Positions 1-12,030 of a stretch of DNA of 64,000 nt are shown here, in pieces. The position numbers were made by a program, and so were the translations under genes. The notes beneath the pieces are model-generated. The model did not search any database, was not told the DNA's origin, and was given only the letters and a program-made list of their open reading frames with translations. Source of the DNA: Nepenthes gracilis (Eukaryota; Streptophyta; Magnoliopsida; Caryophyllales; Nepenthaceae); assembly GCA_033239525.1 (NCBI GenBank), contig BSYO01000004.1:2232001-2296000 (forward strand). Direction: 5' to 3'. Position 1 is the first letter of the stretch, and each line of letters starts with the position of its first letter.

Positions 1-248
1 AGTCTAACCTTGATGCCCTACCTCCTCCATGGCTGCCTCACCTCTATAGGTTGGCCACCACTCCCCCGGTGGTGGTGGTAATATCTATTCCCAAGTAGGA
101 TATTTATTTTCCATAAAAATGCAATAGTGTTATATTACTTATATAATAATATACTATTCCTTTCATTATATAATCTTTCGGCAACTGAATTCCACCTGCT
201 GGTGTTGGTTTATCCACATAGCAATTTAAATGGTTAATTTTGTTGCAG

Positions 249-1005
249 AGTGTGGCCTTGCAAAAATGTTCAGGATATCGGTCATCTGAGCTGAAGGAGT
301 GTGTGATTGCTATCCATGAATTGCAGCTAGGTCGGAGAAGAACCTCTTCACCAGCAGTAAGGGAAAAATACATGCACCATAAGGTTTGGCTACCTTCTGC
401 TCCTTGCCTCACTAGCGAAAAGACAACTTTCATGGGAAAATTTGCCATAATTTATCCATTCTATGTATAATATCATGAAAATTGGATACAATTTCTATTA
501 TAAGTCACCATTGTTATGTATTCCATCATCTCAAGCATCCCTTTATTCATTATTCTTTTCTTTTTTTTCTTTTTTAAAATTGTTTAAAATATTGTTTTTT
601 ACCTTAATTTTGGGACATTGGATTCAATATAAAATGTACAATTTTGTATTTATGAATGTTATTCCAGAATTATGAATTATAAGTTCAATTTTAAAACATA
701 ACAAAATTTGATAAATGGGTAAAATTTGGTGATATTAAAAGTATTTTCCTTAATAAATGTTTTAGGTACATCCTTTTGCTATTTTTTATATATCTTTTGG
801 GAATATAACATTTGGTCATTTAATTATTATTATATGGGTTTGTTAATACATATAGATAAATGTAATGCCTCAAAATTACCAAAGGTTGTCCCCCTAATAC
901 CTCTACTTGATATTCTTTCTTCTCATCCTATCTGAACAGTTCAAGCAGGTGGCTTTACTGTCACCTCCGGAAGAAATTCCGACTCGTTATTTCAAGGCTG
1001 TTTAG
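249..1005 (+). CDS. CYCA3: A3-type cyclin, C-terminal part (last two coding exons)
   Basis: Coding exons are 249-383 and 940-1005; the first opens in phase 0 after a cag acceptor at 246-248 and the second follows a cag at 937-939. The joined peptide is 66 residues and reads as the end of the cyclin C-terminal fold: a GYRSSELKECV helix, then an HELQL helix, REKYMHHKFKQVA, and the tail SPPEEIPTRYF before a TAG stop. The KYxxHKFKxVAxLSxPPEIPxxYF ending is typical of plant A3 cyclins, which bind cyclin-dependent kinases in G1/S control. B-type and A2 cyclins end differently. The N-terminal exons, including the cyclin box, lie before the window, and bases 1-248 look like intron. The tail gives no sign of decay. 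Confidence 0.8.
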
Positions 1006-2359
1006 TCTCTCGAAGAGAGTTCTGTGCACTGTTCCATTGATTCATATCATCTTGCTTGCTGATGGAGCTTTATAATGCCAGAGTTCTTAAGTGCGTAGCT
1101 CATTGAAGTTTAGAGTATCACAGATCAATCTTGAGACTTCAGCAGCTATTGACAAGCACGATGAATTTTCTTTAGTATGAATGGATTAGGGTTTTCAATA
1201 AGCAACTAACTAGGTTTCTTCTGCAATGTCGGAATCAGTGCTGTCTAGAGACTTGTGTCTCTGAAGTTTCGAAGAAGCTTTATACTCAAAAGTCTTCAAA
1301 CTTTGCCACTAGAGAAAAGGATCTTCAATGCTTTTGCATTTGTTGAATCTTTATACTGTTTAAATTATTCTGCTGATTCCCATTGAGATGTTCATTCCTA
1401 ATCTCACAGTTTACGTTGAATGGAGTATATTATGAACAATTTTCATGCCTTATTGTTTACATGTTTTCCAATTTTTAAGGGATATATTATCAATAAATCT
1501 TTGCTCTTTAATACTGAATGTTCTCCAATGACTAGTTGGTGATGCTAAAGCTAGATGTATCGGGAAGGGAATGTTGGCACTAGAGGTTGACAATAATGAG
1601 CTCAAAGTAGCCAAAAATGAGATGTGAATGGTTATACTGTCAAAGTTTCTCCCATTCTCATCCTCTCCCTCTCTTTGCTAAAGATCAGAATGGTTAAATT
1701 GGATGTTATATTAGGATCTACATTATAAAATATATAACATAAAATATTCAATTTATATTAGAATTAGATTAGGTTTTATGTAATATTCTTATTATCTGCA
1801 TATCTATGATATACATGATATTTGGGTTAGATGTGGCTTGGGACATAGATGCCTGAACCTAATTATAAATTTTGGGTATTTATCCAATACCCAAGCCCAT
1901 TAGAGTTTATCATCCTCCATGCTTCCGTTGTTTGAGGATTTAATCTTCATCAAATGATTACAGTTATGATAACATATTAAATGTGTTTGACCCTTTCTAT
2001 AATTATAATTTTCCAAATTGTCTTCCCGTTAAAAATATGAGACTACTGTAACTACTCTTGAGAAATGGCACTAGATGAATGGAATTCCATCAGATAGACC
2101 ATGCCCTACACAAGCATAGCTCGTCCCTAGAAGGCCTTTCTGTTCTACCTAAACAGTTTACAACAGCCTACAAAAAAAATTGAAAGAAAAAATTAAAAAA
2201 GGGCTAAAAATTAAAATGAAGGTGATTTGCATAAAAGTATAAAACCAATTTTTGTGAATAAGTACCATCATCATGAGTTCCTCACATAGTGCAATTATAT
2301 TATTACACAAAATTCCACATTTTTACTAGCTCCAAACCATCCACAGAAGGAGAGCTTAC
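1006..2359. other. Cyclin 3' UTR and intergenic DNA
   Basis: Transcribed trailer of the cyclin gene probably runs to about 1500, where an AATAAA-like motif (aataaatct, near 1493) lies in AT-rich DNA. The rest to 2359 is AT-rich with no open frame or repeat that I can support. Confidence 0.4.
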
Positions 2360-2423
2360 CAGCTCGAATGGCTGCAAGATACAATTGTACCTGCTGTGCC
2401 AATCCATGCCTAAGCTCAAGTAC
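2360..2423 (-). other. Possible internal exon of an unidentified minus-strand gene
   Basis: On the minus strand a cag acceptor at 2426-2424 is followed by 64 open bases ending at a good donor (G|GTAAGC at 2359-2354). The translation is a helix-like stretch containing LELRHGLAQQVQLYL. Other exon-like islands lie upstream on the same strand: about 5888-5960 (contains DLLKWRRQHAGIP, followed by a GTAAAA donor), about 6190-6265 (contains VFGDVLRYQIRHDK, followed by GTAAAAG), about 6500-6560 (contains SRIGKMTQTYRGHISRR) and an ATG-started island near 6880-6815. I cannot name the family or join all pieces in one consistent frame, so this may be a small real gene, alternative 3' exons of the NOXY2-like gene upstream, or chance. 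Confidence 0.25.
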
Positions 2424-5400
2424 CTGCAATGACAACAGTATGAACGATGTGTTTTCAGCTCTCAATCAGATAACAAGCCAGTCAGTTGATTCTTATACTG
2501 AACAGCCATTCACTGGAATCAAGGAGCCCAAGAGCACGATCATCACCACATGCATGAAAACAATTCTGCATATATGCTCATTAGCTTTTAAGAGGAGCTT
2601 CAAGACAAAATGAAGATACAAGTTGAAAAGGATGCAATGAAAATGAAATTAAAGATTAAAATTAGTTAAGAATGATAATGGAAGTGAAATTGAGTTCAAA
2701 ATTTCCAAGAGCAACCCCAACCTTGGTGAACAAAAATGAAGTTCAAGAGTAATCAGCGAAAAGTATATATGAGGGAAAATGCAAATGCCTTAAACTGGCC
2801 AAGTTGGCGTACCAAGTTCGTGATATTTCTTCCATTGTTGAATAATTGCCACCGTTTCCCTTCTGTCTCCCCCCCCCCCCCTTTTTCATCAGTCCATTCC
2901 TAATGTGTTCTGATTTCCTCTACATGTGAGAAAACCCATTGCTAAGAGTGATATTAGATAGATTTCCTTATCCATAAATCTTCAGAAATTATATCTATAG
3001 AAGTAAGTATGAGAAAATAACATATAAGATGATTTAAATACTTGAAATATTTGTTAAAACAAAGCACATATAAGAAAATATGAATTAAATGTAGTTGGAG
3101 GAAAGAAACAAAGAGAAAACCTACAAAACTTAGAATGATATAATAAAAAATAATTTAAAATTTCTTCTACTATTAGAGAAAATGGATTTGTTTAGTCAAC
3201 CCCATTTAGTAAGACTCAAGACTTTTGACATTGTATTGCAGCAATTCAAACAACAGAACTAATTTTTTTTTAATAGAACTCATGGGAGAACAGACTGTCC
3301 AATGCGGCTTCAAAAGCCAATATACATACATGACTACACATTCATCCCAATAGTTATGAATTCTTATAACAGGCTTGTTTTCTGATGTCCCAATCAAAAT
3401 GCATTGTGCTTTAAATCAACTCATTTAGAGATGTGGAGCACCTTTAGAACACCATAAAAGCCATGCTGATGCACTAGTATGGCTAATTTTTGCGACATTA
3501 AGATGAAAATCACTAGCATACATTACTTAGATACATCATTCCCTGTCGCACGACCTGACAAATCTGCTCTTGCACTTCATGTGAGCTGACCTCAAAACTG
3601 TCATAACATGCACACAGTTGACCCCATTTCTAATATTCGGGTAAGCCATCCAAGGAAGAACAACATTTGGCTAAGAATCAGCCTTGCATTCAAAAATAAC
3701 TGTAAAAACTTAGGTAAAAGAACCTTATCGCAATCAAAATTACTCTCCATAGATGTCCCTGCTGATGTCATCCTTGCACCATGGACTCTCAGGAGAGCCC
3801 TCCTGAATATCCAAAAAACCAATCAGGGTAGATCCTAAGAAGAGCCAGCCTGGACATCATAAAAAAAACCCCTTTAAATCTCTCCTCCACAAAAATAATC
3901 TTAGGAGAAAAAAAATCCCATAAACCCCAAAATTCCACTCTCATCCCCAAAAACCAAATTGGCCCACACTATTTGAAACCTCAAAGAACTTGGCCTTCTT
4001 TGAAAACACAGTTCACAAAAGAATTATCCACAGCAGGAGAAGACTCGGGCATAGAACATGAGCATGCAAAGCTGAAGGAATTTTTTCAATAAGAAGTCAA
4101 AAATCAGAAACTAACATAGCCAAACAGCCAAAACTAACAGGAAACTATCCCTTGTACATGCTTCCTACAACCCCATCTCCTACATCCATCGAATCTGAGC
4201 AAACTCGCAACCATGACTGACGTGATAAGCATCATTGACGTCACCACACCCACTGTCTGCCATCATCTCCTCCACGGAATCATCATCATGCTTAAGACCC
4301 CTAACCCAAATGCAACAATTGATAGCATGGCAAGACAATTGAACGCCTGGATTTCTACTCTGCAGCCGAAAACAACCATGATCTTCTAGACCTCAATGAA
4401 CTTACACCACACAAGCCGCCAGGAATGAAGATAAAAGCACAACTCTCATATATTTGATCTGAACCAGCACATTTCAATCCCAGATTTCTAGCACAATCAA
4501 CAAAATAAAGATTTGCATCCAAACATTTGCAAACTAGACTTGCCGTTTCAACCGAAGTCAAAAGTATTTGATTACTTAACCTGCCTCTTTCTTCAAATAC
4601 AGTAGAAACACTGCCATTAATAAGGCTCATGTTGACGATTTCCCCCTCCATATGAACAGATCTACATCTAGAAACCATAAATCAAAAGGAAACTGTAACT
4701 CTATAGGAGCAAAATCATCAGATATGACAAAAGTGTCACATAAAAGGGAAGGGAGCAAGAAAAAGGGAACAATAGCATTAGCCTGGGTAGTGAGAGAAGT
4801 CAACAAAATTTACAATTTTCATGATAATATTTGCAAGCAAATGCTTTATCCCCCCAAATAAATAAATTTTTTACCTACTGGTCTTTGAACACTTGGAAAT
4901 CAAATCTTGATGCAAGAGCCAAAATATGCAAGGGGTGAAATTTCCAGCTTGCACTTTTGGAATTTTTCCAAAACACCTAGCCAAGGGACCTTAACAAATT
5001 TTGCCTTTAAATGTGATAAATAAAGCAAAGAATAAAGCCAATCCCCAATCGAAACCATAACAAATTTAAAAAGAAGGCTTGCAAGACACAAAATGACAAA
5101 CCTTTAGACTAACTACAAAATATTCATGTTTCACTTCTTCAAACATAGCATCAATATTGAACCATTCTTCATACCACAACTTTCAATTTACCATTTGAAT
5201 TCTTTTCCTAAGAAATCAAAACCTATCTTCCAAACACACCATCAATATTGAACCATTTTCCCCAACTTCTCCATCAACTTATCATATAGACATCTATCTG
5301 AAAAAACAAAAAACCTACTTTGTAGATCAAGGAAACATCCATTTTAACTCCAAAAGTATAGATAATTTTCCTGCCAAATGTGCTGCTAAACAGCAATGGA

Positions 5401-7108
5401 CCGGCGAGAATACTCAGCATTCAAAATTGCACCTGTTGGGTTCTATTTAGATGCAACACCAAATAGCGGCAGAGGCATTTTCTGAATCTCAAAATCAATC
5501 ACATAACCTTCATCCTCTTCTTCCAAGAAACAAATACATCCCGAGTTCACTTATATGGCAAGCCATGCATGTGCCATAAGTTCTTTGATCTCTTGATATT
5601 CTTCATTGGACGGTTCCTAATATGACCATATAGGAAATGCCACAATCCAGATAATGAAATAAGACACAACGGAATATATGTTTCCCTTTGTTTCACAAAT
5701 GCATCTGTTTGGCATTTGAAAAGCTTTCCTTTGCACATTTAATAGTAGAAATTCTCATAAGTGTCCCAGTCCAGGAACTAAAAAGCCCACAGAAGCAGAT
5801 TTATGCTTCTGAATCTCCATTGTATAAGAGGCTCCCCAATAGAACCTGCACACACAGGAATGAAGAATTCTAAATTTTACCGGAATCCCTGCATGCTGTC
5901 TCCTCCATTTCAGTAAGTCTATACATTCTGAATCTTCCGAGAGATTTCCAGCAGTCCTCTTCAAAAAGCATTCACAGCTTTCCTTTATTGACTGTCCTAC
6001 TGACCCTGTCCCTTCTCCCATTCAACCATACAACACAACAAGCTACTCTAACAATGACACTAGCCGGTGGCAACAAGTGATTGCTTTAGCTATAGTTGAG
6101 TGGAGTGGCATTAATGGTGCATGGGTGACAGAGATATAGATAAGACTTTAAGAGAGGGCCCCAAAACCTTTCCATCTGATGATTACTTTTACCTTATCAT
6201 GCCTGATTTGGTATCTGAGAACATCTCCAAACACAATATCAGCTGAACTTACTTCTCCAACCATGCTACGCTAGGCATCCTGTGTCAGCAGTCTACAAAT
6301 CATAGATTCAAATAATTTAAAAACTGATGAACATATTTAAGTAAATCTCCCCAACACAATCATTTTGGGGCCTTTATATGTGAAAGAGGGAAAAAAGATT
6401 TGTACAACCTTACATATTAGCATTTAACGCCCATAAAAATTGCATTCATTTTTGGAATTTATGGACAAAAAAGATAGGAAAGAATAACAAGGTGTATACT
6501 TCGTCTGCTAATATGTCCTCTATAAGTTTGAGTCATTTTTCCAATCCTGCTGACCATATCAATGTATACAACCAGCTTCAAAATGCAGCCAGAACGGAAC
6601 TGAGAGACACATATTTAGGCAGCTGATGTATAAAAAGCAGGCAAAACAACTACTAAGTTTCACCTTCTGGCATAAAACATAGATTAATTTATTCCCTTGG
6701 TCCTCACAGGATCCATCAATATGAATTACACAAGCAAAACAAGTTCTAGTAACGAAAAAAAAAACCAACCACAAGCAAGTCAATCAAAGGAGGAAATAGA
6801 GCGAGATAGGAACCTACATTGCGACATCACAATCTTGTCTTTTGACGACCGAAAGCACCTCGCATCATCACCCATCTTTTCCATTCTTCCCTATAAATCC
6901 CAATCCCAACTTCTTCTTAACATCCAAGCTTTCAGATAATCCAATAAATAATTAACTATGTTATCTCTTCCTAATTGATTGAACTGCCACATAGCAAATT
7001 TCACCAATAAAGAAAAAGCATGTGAAAAGAGTACCATATAAAAGGATATATCATAGTAGTGGACAAGATTATCATAAATATGTGCTATAAACAGACTCAA
7101 AGAGAAAA

Positions 7109-7748
7109 TTAGCGATCCTGATAAGTAGAGAGAAAGAATGTACCATGGGAGAGCTCGCAACATGCCCGAACCCCTACTGATAGGTGAGATGTTAATCGGG
7201 GCACGGCTACGGTGCTATGCAGTGGTAAAAACGATTGAGTACAGCCCAGTTCACCCAAATTCCTACAGAGAGAGTAACACTCAGGAGAGCTGTAATAACT
7301 AGCACTTAAATTCACAGATAATCTATAATCTCGCTTGCTTCTGCTTTCTAATAAATCTATGACAAATGGAACCTGAAAAATTGGAAATGTGTTCTATTCT
7401 ACGTATGGATTTGAAAGTAAATTATGGGTAGACAGTTATAAAGTAAAACGAAAAAAGACAATTAAGCACCAAATCAACCCCAAAAGTTTCCAGAAAGACC
7501 AATCGGCCGAGTTCTTTTCCTCCTTTTTTTTAACCCTATATTTGGTGCTACAGAAACAATGGAGAGGCGCTCGATTCAAGGGTATGAGAGTGATACCTAG
7601 AATGGGCAAACGAGAGGCGGCGATGGTGAAGGCGAGAGGCAGAGACTGCAGGATGACGAAAGCGTGAGATAGGTGGCGTTGAGCGGATTGACGAAGACCG
7701 AGCGCTGGAGATCAGTGACCTTGACAATGAACCACAGCGCCATGCCAT
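7109..7748 (-). CDS. Small mitochondrial protein, NOXY2 / NFD6-like
   Basis: Exon 1 is 7748-7597 (starts MAWRCGSLSRS, ends at a TAG|GTATCA donor); exon 2 starts at 7262 after a tctgtag acceptor and stays open to a stop at 7109. The spliced product is about 101 residues. Its first half is rich in Arg and Ser and nearly lacks acidic residues, which suits a mitochondrial presequence. The second half has the core LGELGCTQSFLPLHSTVAVPRLTSHL. This layout matches the Arabidopsis NONRESPONDING TO OXYLIPINS 2 and NUCLEAR FUSION DEFECTIVE 6 group, whose core is a similar L-G-x-x-Q-S-L-L-P-L-H/Y-x-A-V-A-x-x-R-L-T-S. Family members are known for alternative 3' ends. Here a donor at 7143-7142 (CATG|GTACAT) could end exon 2 early and splice to a downstream exon I have not located, so the last 11 residues are uncertain. 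Named from memory of the family, not from a search. Confidence 0.65.
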
Positions 7749-7844
7749 TTTGCTCTTCTCCCTTCTCTGCTGAAGTAAGCCAGATCGTTTGCGTTTGGCA
7801 AGCGTTTCACAACCGGAAAAATCGCGCAGACCAGGGTTCCCCCC

Positions 7845-8168
7845 GGGAGAGGGGATCCTACTCAGATAAGCAGGATCACCTGCTTTGCTAATATCAGTCA
7901 TTGGATTGAAAAAATTTTAATTGTTAAAATTTAAATATTATTTAATAATATTTAAATAATTAAATTTTTTAAAAAATAATTTAATTTTATAATTTAATAT
8001 TTAATAAATATTAATATTATAATTTTTTTAAAAAAATTATAACTATATTTAATATTTTTTTATAATTTTAAATTATAGCTATTAGATTAATTTTTAATTC
8101 AATTCAATGACTAGTTTGGGTAAAGCAGGAGATCCTGCTTCTTTTGGAGAAGTAGGATCCCCAAACCC
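7845..8168. mobile_element. MITE with 10-bp target-site duplication (MULE-like)
   Basis: A 324-bp AT-rich element whose ends are inverted repeats of about 75 bp: the left end starts GGGAGAGGGGATCCTACT and the right end, reverse-complemented, starts GGGTTTGGGGATCCTACT. Both arms then carry AGCAGGATC-CTGCTTT and a TCATTG-ATTGAA block. It is flanked by a perfect 10-bp direct repeat GGTTCCCCCC (7835-7844 and 8169-8178). A 9-10-bp duplication fits Mutator-like non-autonomous elements; that class is inference because no transposase is present. It sits 97 bp upstream of the NOXY2-like start codon, so it lies in that gene's 5' UTR or core promoter. Confidence 0.8.
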
Positions 8169-8836
8169 GGTTCCCCCCCATTTTGTTATATTCTGTAACA
8201 TATTATATATTTTTTCTATAATTAAAACTTATTCTTATAATATAAAAAATTAAAAGTAAAATGTTATATCAATGTATTATTTTAATTTTAATTTTTTTAT
8301 TTTTAAAATATTCCCAATTATAAAAAAATAAAAAATTTAATATCTAAGAAGATGATAGCACATTAATTACTTTTTTCATTAGGTTTTATTTACTGTAATT
8401 TTTTTTCTGATTACGAAAATATATAAGTTCTTCTCTGTATGCTTTCTAAAAAAATTATCAATTTACTTTTTAAACTTATTTATTTTATAACTTTTATTTT
8501 AAAATAAAAGCATATATTTTAAAATTTGTATGAATATTAGAAATTTTTTGTTTTCACTTTAGCATTTTTCCCCAGTATAATTGGCATCGTACAATTATTC
8601 ATTTGACCTTTAAACTCAACATTAAATAGAATTTTAATTTAAAAAAATAAGTTAATAATCTGCTTCAAAACATAATAATTTACAAAATTTTAAATGATTT
8701 TTAATTTATAATGGGAATATATACAAGGGCATATTTTTTCCATCTGGTTTAGCATAATGACAGAAAAACATGTGTTGAAAATTAATACTTACGAGGGTTG
8801 AAAATTAATCCTAACGTTTTGATGAGGTGATGATAA
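8169..8836. other. AT-rich intergenic DNA
   Basis: No gene, tRNA or clear repeat seen; long A and T runs only. Confidence 0.5.
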
Positions 8837-9651
8837 TGTTTGAATGACAAGCTCTGTCCCCCGAGAAATTTGCAGGAGAAAAAAATTTATATATAATATA
8901 TTATTCTAAACTCTGAAGTTTGTAGTATTAAATGTTGCTCCACTTGTGCTTGAACAATATTGGATTTTCTAGAATAAGTAGAATATGTTCTTTGGGTAGA
9001 TGAAAATTTAATTGATAGAGGAGCAAATGAGACTAAGTATCCATTCATAATTGATGGGTATTATCACCAGTCATCCAATATAAAATATCTATATTAAAGA
9101 TTTAACTTATTAAGTATGAAAGTCTAATAGACTCATTAGACCCAAATCAATGACGTAATTAATGACTTGGATGATGAAGAAATTGGTGCCAATTGCCAAA
9201 ACAGTTTGTCCCTCTTATCTGAGTGGCCTCGAACGCCAATTGAAACTACCATTTGAACAAAATTTTATCCACTTATCAATTTTCTGGATAGTTGACAGGA
9301 AAAGTTAACTAACCCCCAACTTCTATAAAAACATTATTTTTCCAACAACAGGGAGAGAGGACATTTTTTCAAAAGGAAAACAAAATCATAAGACGCTCAG
9401 AATAGATAAATACTCTCTTACTCTCTCTTATTAAAACACTTTTTGGAACACATAACTTTCAAACAAAAACAAATAATTTTACTTACATTCAAACTTACAT
9501 CCTCTTTTCTCCTTTTCAAAAGGAAGATACTAATTTAAGTATCGGAGAATATACCTAGGAGTAGTCCCACCAATCATTTGAGTATAATTTTTATATTCCA
9601 CAGGATTTAGATTTGAAGTATACATAGACTAAACCCGTATCAAACTCAACA
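8837..9651 (+). mobile_element. Solo LTR (815 bp) with GATAA target-site duplication
   Basis: The segment begins TGTTTGA and ends TCAACA, short inverted ends of the TG...CA type used by LTR retrotransposons. It is flanked by GATAA at 8832-8836 and 9652-9656. Inside, a TATA-like ctataaaaac lies near 9333, followed by a pyrimidine-rich tract and a block around 9535-9600 (AGTATCGGAG, then TCCCACC, then ccacagg) of the kind found in the R/U5 part of many plant gypsy LTRs. There is no coding domain on either side, so it is best read as a solo LTR left by recombination. The end positions rest on the duplication and the terminal inverted bases, not on a second copy. Confidence 0.6.
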
Positions 9652-9656
9652 GATAA

Positions 9657-11716
9657 ATTTTAGCTTCCTAATGCGTATCACAATTCGAATTCGATGACAT
9701 AACAACAATAAAATTATTAGACATAAAAATGGTTTTTCTAGCCATGTGCTGAGCTTGACTATGAATTTTGGCATATCTATGTGAATTTAGGGGCAGTAGT
9801 GGCTTTTTAACCTCGTAATGTGATCATAATACAATACTACATCTCCTTAATTTATAGATTTAAATTGCCACTTTTAATAATTATAGGCTTAGTAGAACAT
9901 TTGAAGTATAGTTACTGTATGAAAAACTTCATAAACAATGTGCTTTTGGTCATTATTGATGTGACAAACTATTTGGTGTAAGGCACTTTGGTTTCGGACA
10001 AAGCATTATACCATTTTTTTCATTTTAGCTGGATTGATAAGTTAACATCTAACAACACCAACTCTATAACAACTAAGCCTTCTAATAGAGTGACACTACC
10101 TTACTGCAATTCATCCTTTTGGATAATAAGCCTTCAATGTGTTAATTTTTTATAGTGTATTCATCTGATAGAATGACTTTTATAACAGTTAAGCTCTCTA
10201 ATAATATAATATCTCTAATAAAATGATCTTCTAATAGTTTTATCTTTTTAACAATTTAGGTTACTTTTGATATTTCAAATGTGCCATTTAAGTTCAAATT
10301 CTTCAATTTTGTTATTTGATGAAGTTCAAGAAAAAATCATAGCTTATGGAATTATTTTGATAAAGTTGATGACTGTTAGTTACTTAATATCAAATGGGTA
10401 CGTGCGAAAATAATGGATTAAGCTGTAAGTTTTGAAAAAAACATAGTTACTTAAATCCACTAACATGCTGCCATAACCCAAATATTTTTTAGGGTTTTGA
10501 GACTAATAGAAATTATGTTAGTTAAAAAAAGGGGGTTTAGTAATTAAAACTCTCGGGCTATTGGAGGTTGCTTGGCGCGTTGTGATGATCTCCAACAAGA
10601 TAATAATAATTATTATTTTTTGTATTTTATAAGTTTCATTTTTACATTGGTCACCAATCTTTTGAACAATATCTATTCTTACTTTATTTTTGTTTTTTGT
10701 TGGGCTCCCTTACTTGATTGATTTGGATCATGGCAGGAAGCCTTAGTGTTATAGATTTTTTATCCTTATTTTTAATAAAATTTAAAAAAGTAAATGTATA
10801 TAATTGATTTAAAAATGTGCAAGTCCGAGTTGCTTAAAATTATATTCGTTTTATAATTTAACTATTGGATCTATAAAGATTTAATAAGCAAGATTTAGTA
10901 TTAAAGTATATATATATAGTATATAAGTATTTAGTGTTGTTATTATTCAAAAAATATTTAAAATATTAAAATATTTATATTATAAAAAATAAAAAAATTA
11001 CTTATATACCTTTTACAATTTATTTATGATCAAAATTTATGGGTTGGATCTTATTCCAACCTGTGAAAGGCAAAAAAGAGACCGCACTCTCCCGAGCCCA
11101 GTTAAAGATGAAAAATGGGCCGTGTTGCTTGTGGCCCGACCCATTATTGGCATAATACTTCGAATTATACTAAGCCACTAGGAAAATGGTCCCAAAAATG
11201 GTGTTGACATGGCCCATCACCTCTTTATTAGGGAGCAATCGATAAAGGCAATGGTCATGCAACAGTTAGTTGAAGTGCTGGGTAAACCTCACAAAAGTGT
11301 TTATGTTCCAACGTGCCGAAGACGTGTGATGCAAAGTTCAAATGCTTGGGTACCAGAGTGTTGTTATGATCTTGAGATTAAAAAAAAGAAGTGGAGTGTC
11401 TATTCTTGTGGCATATCCAATGTTTAGAGTAATAGTGGAGCCCGATTGGACTCTATTTGTTGAGTACTTAGTGTATTCGGCGAGTGTTACTATATTTTTC
11501 TTAATATAGATCTCATTAACATAATCTTTATATACATGAGTTGTCCTTTGTACTTATGGATTGGTAAAGAAAATTGTATGAGAATATAAAATATCTATAC
11601 TATATTTCAATGGATTAAGTTCTAACTTTTAGTGGGATACTTATAATCCTGTAAACATGAAGAGATATCGAGGGGTGCAAGTTGACAAGTTATTGACGAT
11701 TTTCAATACCCCCATA
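9657..11716. other. Intergenic DNA without a supported gene
   Basis: AT-rich. A 72-codon frame at 11209-11427 resembles no family known to me, has no splice context and is treated as chance. The block around 11040-11200 (ggcccgacccatt and similar) looks like decayed repeat DNA, but no ends could be set. Confidence 0.4.
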
Positions 11717-12030
11717 GGCATTGGAGGAATCAAGCTTAGCAATTACTATATCGTAGGTGGGCATTTGAGGAATCAAGTATGACGATTCCTACACATCAGG
11801 TGGGCGTTGGAGAATTCAAGCCTAACAAGAATATTATACCCAGAGTGGGCAATGATAAGTGCAACAAAGTATTTCCCATACTTGGGTAAGTGTTGAGGAT
11901 TCCTTATGTACAAGGCATAAAGAGACTTTTATATTCATTGTGGATTATGAAAAGTGAGACAGAATATTTCTAAACTTAGGGTGAGCATTGAGAATTACTT
12001 ATGTACGTGATATCCAAGAGATCAATTTTG
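11717..12030 (+). repeat. Degenerate 43-46-bp tandem repeat
   Basis: A motif like GGCATTGGAGGAATCAAG recurs at 11717, 11760, 11803, 11848 and about 11891, and again near 11983 (two periods on). Each unit ends in a GTGGG or GGGTGAG block. Spacing is 43-46 bp and units differ at many positions, so the array is old. No reading frame runs through it. Confidence 0.6.

Noticed and set aside
7749..7901. N-terminal extension of the NOXY2-like frame to 117 codons
   Set aside because: The extra residues are encoded by the MITE end and leader; the family N-terminus starts at the Met at 7748.
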